DNA of 6,077 bases from Actinomycetes bacterium (GTDB lineage: Bacteria; Actinomycetota; Acidimicrobiia; Acidimicrobiales; UBA8190), in NCBI GenBank assembly GCA_021779775.1, contig JAJYAB010000118.1, positions 1 through 6,077 on the forward strand. The letters run 5' to 3'. Shown piece after piece: positions 5,152-6,077 of this stretch. The stretch's first letter is position 1. Each line of letters opens with the position of its first letter. The position numbers were made by a program, and so were the translations under genes. The notes below the pieces were generated by a model. The model saw only the letters and a list, made by a program, of their open reading frames with translations, had not been told where the DNA came from and ran no database searches.

Positions 5152-6077
5152 ATGCGTACGAGCTCCGATACAGCTTCCACCGTGGGTGCCAGCACCCCCC
5201 GGTTGGCGATGGCGACCATCAGTCTCGTCCTGTTCCTCACCTTCCTCGACAACACGATCGTCAGCGTGGTGCTGGCCGACGTGCAGTCCTCGCTGCATGC
5301 CGGAGTGAGCGAGCTGCAGTGGGTGGTGAACGGCTACGCCCTCAGCTTCGCCAGCCTCATGCTGCTGTTCGGCACGTTCGGCGACCTCTTCGGGCGCAAG
5401 CGGATGATGTTGGCGGGCGCGGCGGTCTTCTGCGTGGGATCGGTGATCTGCGCCGTCGCCGGCGATGTGCACATGCTGATCGCCGGCAGGGTGGTGATGG
5501 GAGTCGGGGCAGCGGCATCCGAGCCGGGCACGCTCTCCATGATCCGCCACATCTTCCCAGAGCCCCGGCAGCGTGCCCGGTCGCTCGGCGTGTGGGCAGC
5601 CGTCTCCGGGCTCGCGCTGGCACTCGGTCCGGTCATCGGCGGCGCCCTCGACGGCGTCGGAAGCTGGCGCGACATCTTCTGGTTCAACCTGGCGTTCGGC
5701 ATCGTCGCGCTCATCGGAGCAGCTGTCACGCTTCCCGAGAGCGCTGACCCGTCAGGTCGCCGGGTCGACATCGCGGGTTCATCCGCCGGCGTGGTGGCCC
5801 TGGCCACCTTGTCGTTCGCCGTCATCTCCGGCGAGACCTCAGGCTATGGAACGTGGTGGGTCGAGCTGCTGTTCGCCATCGCGGCGGCGGCCGGCGTGGC
5901 ATTCGTGCTGCTCGAGCGCCGGGCTCGGAACCCGATCCTCGACGTCCGGTTCTTCCGCCGCCCGGCGTTCGCCGGATCCAACATCGTGGCGTTCTCCACC
6001 TACTTCGGGCTCTTCGCCATCTTCTTCTTCATCGCCCTGTACCTGCAGGTGGTAGCCAGCCAATCGCCGTACCAGAC
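5152..6077 (+). CDS. DHA2-type (14-TM, EmrB/QacA-like) MFS drug exporter, 3' end outside the window
   Basis: The first 308 residues of an inner-membrane proton-driven exporter are present. After a 17-residue polar tail, TM1 carries LDNTIVSVVLADVQSSL (32-48, motif D1 with D33). QWVVNGYALSFASLMLLFG forms TM2. Motif A is GTFGDLFGRKR (74-84), motif B centres on R113 in GRVVMGVGAA, and the antiporter motif C is SGLALALGPVIGG (152-164), followed by WRDIFWFN. Later hydrophobic stretches (VVALATLSFAVISG, LLFAIAAAAGVAFVLL, FGLFAIFFFIALYLQV) match TM7 to TM9 of the 14-TM type, whose members are about 450-550 residues. The start ATG 5152 has AGAAG 6 bases upstream, a weak ribosome binding site. Substrate cannot be told from sequence; no regulator gene lies beside it in the window. 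Confidence 0.93.
   Translation, partial: MRTSSDTASTVGASTPRLAMATISLVLFLTFLDNTIVSVVLADVQSSLHAGVSELQWVVNGYALSFASLMLLFGTFGDLFGRKRMMLAGAAVFCVGSVICAVAGDVHMLIAGRVVMGVGAAASEPGTLSMIRHIFPEPRQRARSLGVWAAVSGLALALGPVIGGALDGVGSWRDIFWFNLAFGIVALIGAAVTLPESADPSGRRVDIAGSSAGVVALATLSFAVISGETSGYGTWWVELLFAIAAAAGVAFVLLERRARNPILDVRFFRRPAFAGSNIVAFSTYFGLFAIFFFIALYLQVVASQSPYQ

Noticed and set aside
5016..5747. 243-codon plus-strand open frame over the exporter start
   Set aside because: It is out of frame with the clear MFS motifs and has arginine-rich shadow composition.

Overview
The window is high-GC DNA with strong G/C preference at third codon positions in the intact genes. GTG and TTG starts are used. Protein styles (a MazEF pair ending EEPW, an actinobacterial-type beta-class methyltransferase with an SQFGVGRRE-like N-terminus, a DHA2 exporter) point to an actinomycete-like bacterium. 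This is an inference from sequence style and no taxonomic marker gene is present. The gene order, the amount of mobile-element debris and the two toxin-antitoxin-type loci indicate accessory rather than core chromosome.

Layout. Positions 1-418 hold no convincing gene. There is one short perfect hairpin and one unassigned open stretch on the minus strand. Positions 419-987 (minus) hold an intact ribbon-helix-helix antitoxin followed, with a GTGA overlap, by a MazF/PemK-type endoribonuclease toxin. The start region of the operon (about 995-1025) is packed with inverted and direct copies of CATAC/GTATG, the likely autoregulatory operator. Positions 1048-1590 (minus) are debris: the C-terminal tail of a large serine recombinase, then a helix-turn-helix piece like that of IS30-family transposases. 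Positions about 1592-3124 are an IS256-family insertion sequence with recognisable imperfect terminal inverted repeats and a 6-bp direct repeat at its edges. Its transposase is broken by one extra base near 1902, but the DDE residues are otherwise intact. Positions 3178-3380 (minus) are a decayed PIN-domain (VapC-like) toxin. Positions 3487-4971 (minus) encode a beta-class N4C/N6A DNA methyltransferase with an extra C-terminal domain of about 150 residues. From 5152 to the window edge runs a divergent DHA2-type (14-TM) MFS drug-exporter gene, cut by the window.

How it fits together. The working genes appear to be the MazEF-type pair, the methyltransferase and the exporter. Between them lie at least four broken pieces (recombinase tail, IS30-like piece, IS256-like element, PIN toxin). 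This looks like a place where mobile DNA has landed repeatedly and decayed. I do not see a clearly new multi-gene system. The least explained items are the methyltransferase's C-terminal domain, and the compact operator with a start codon that suggests leaderless expression of the antitoxin.
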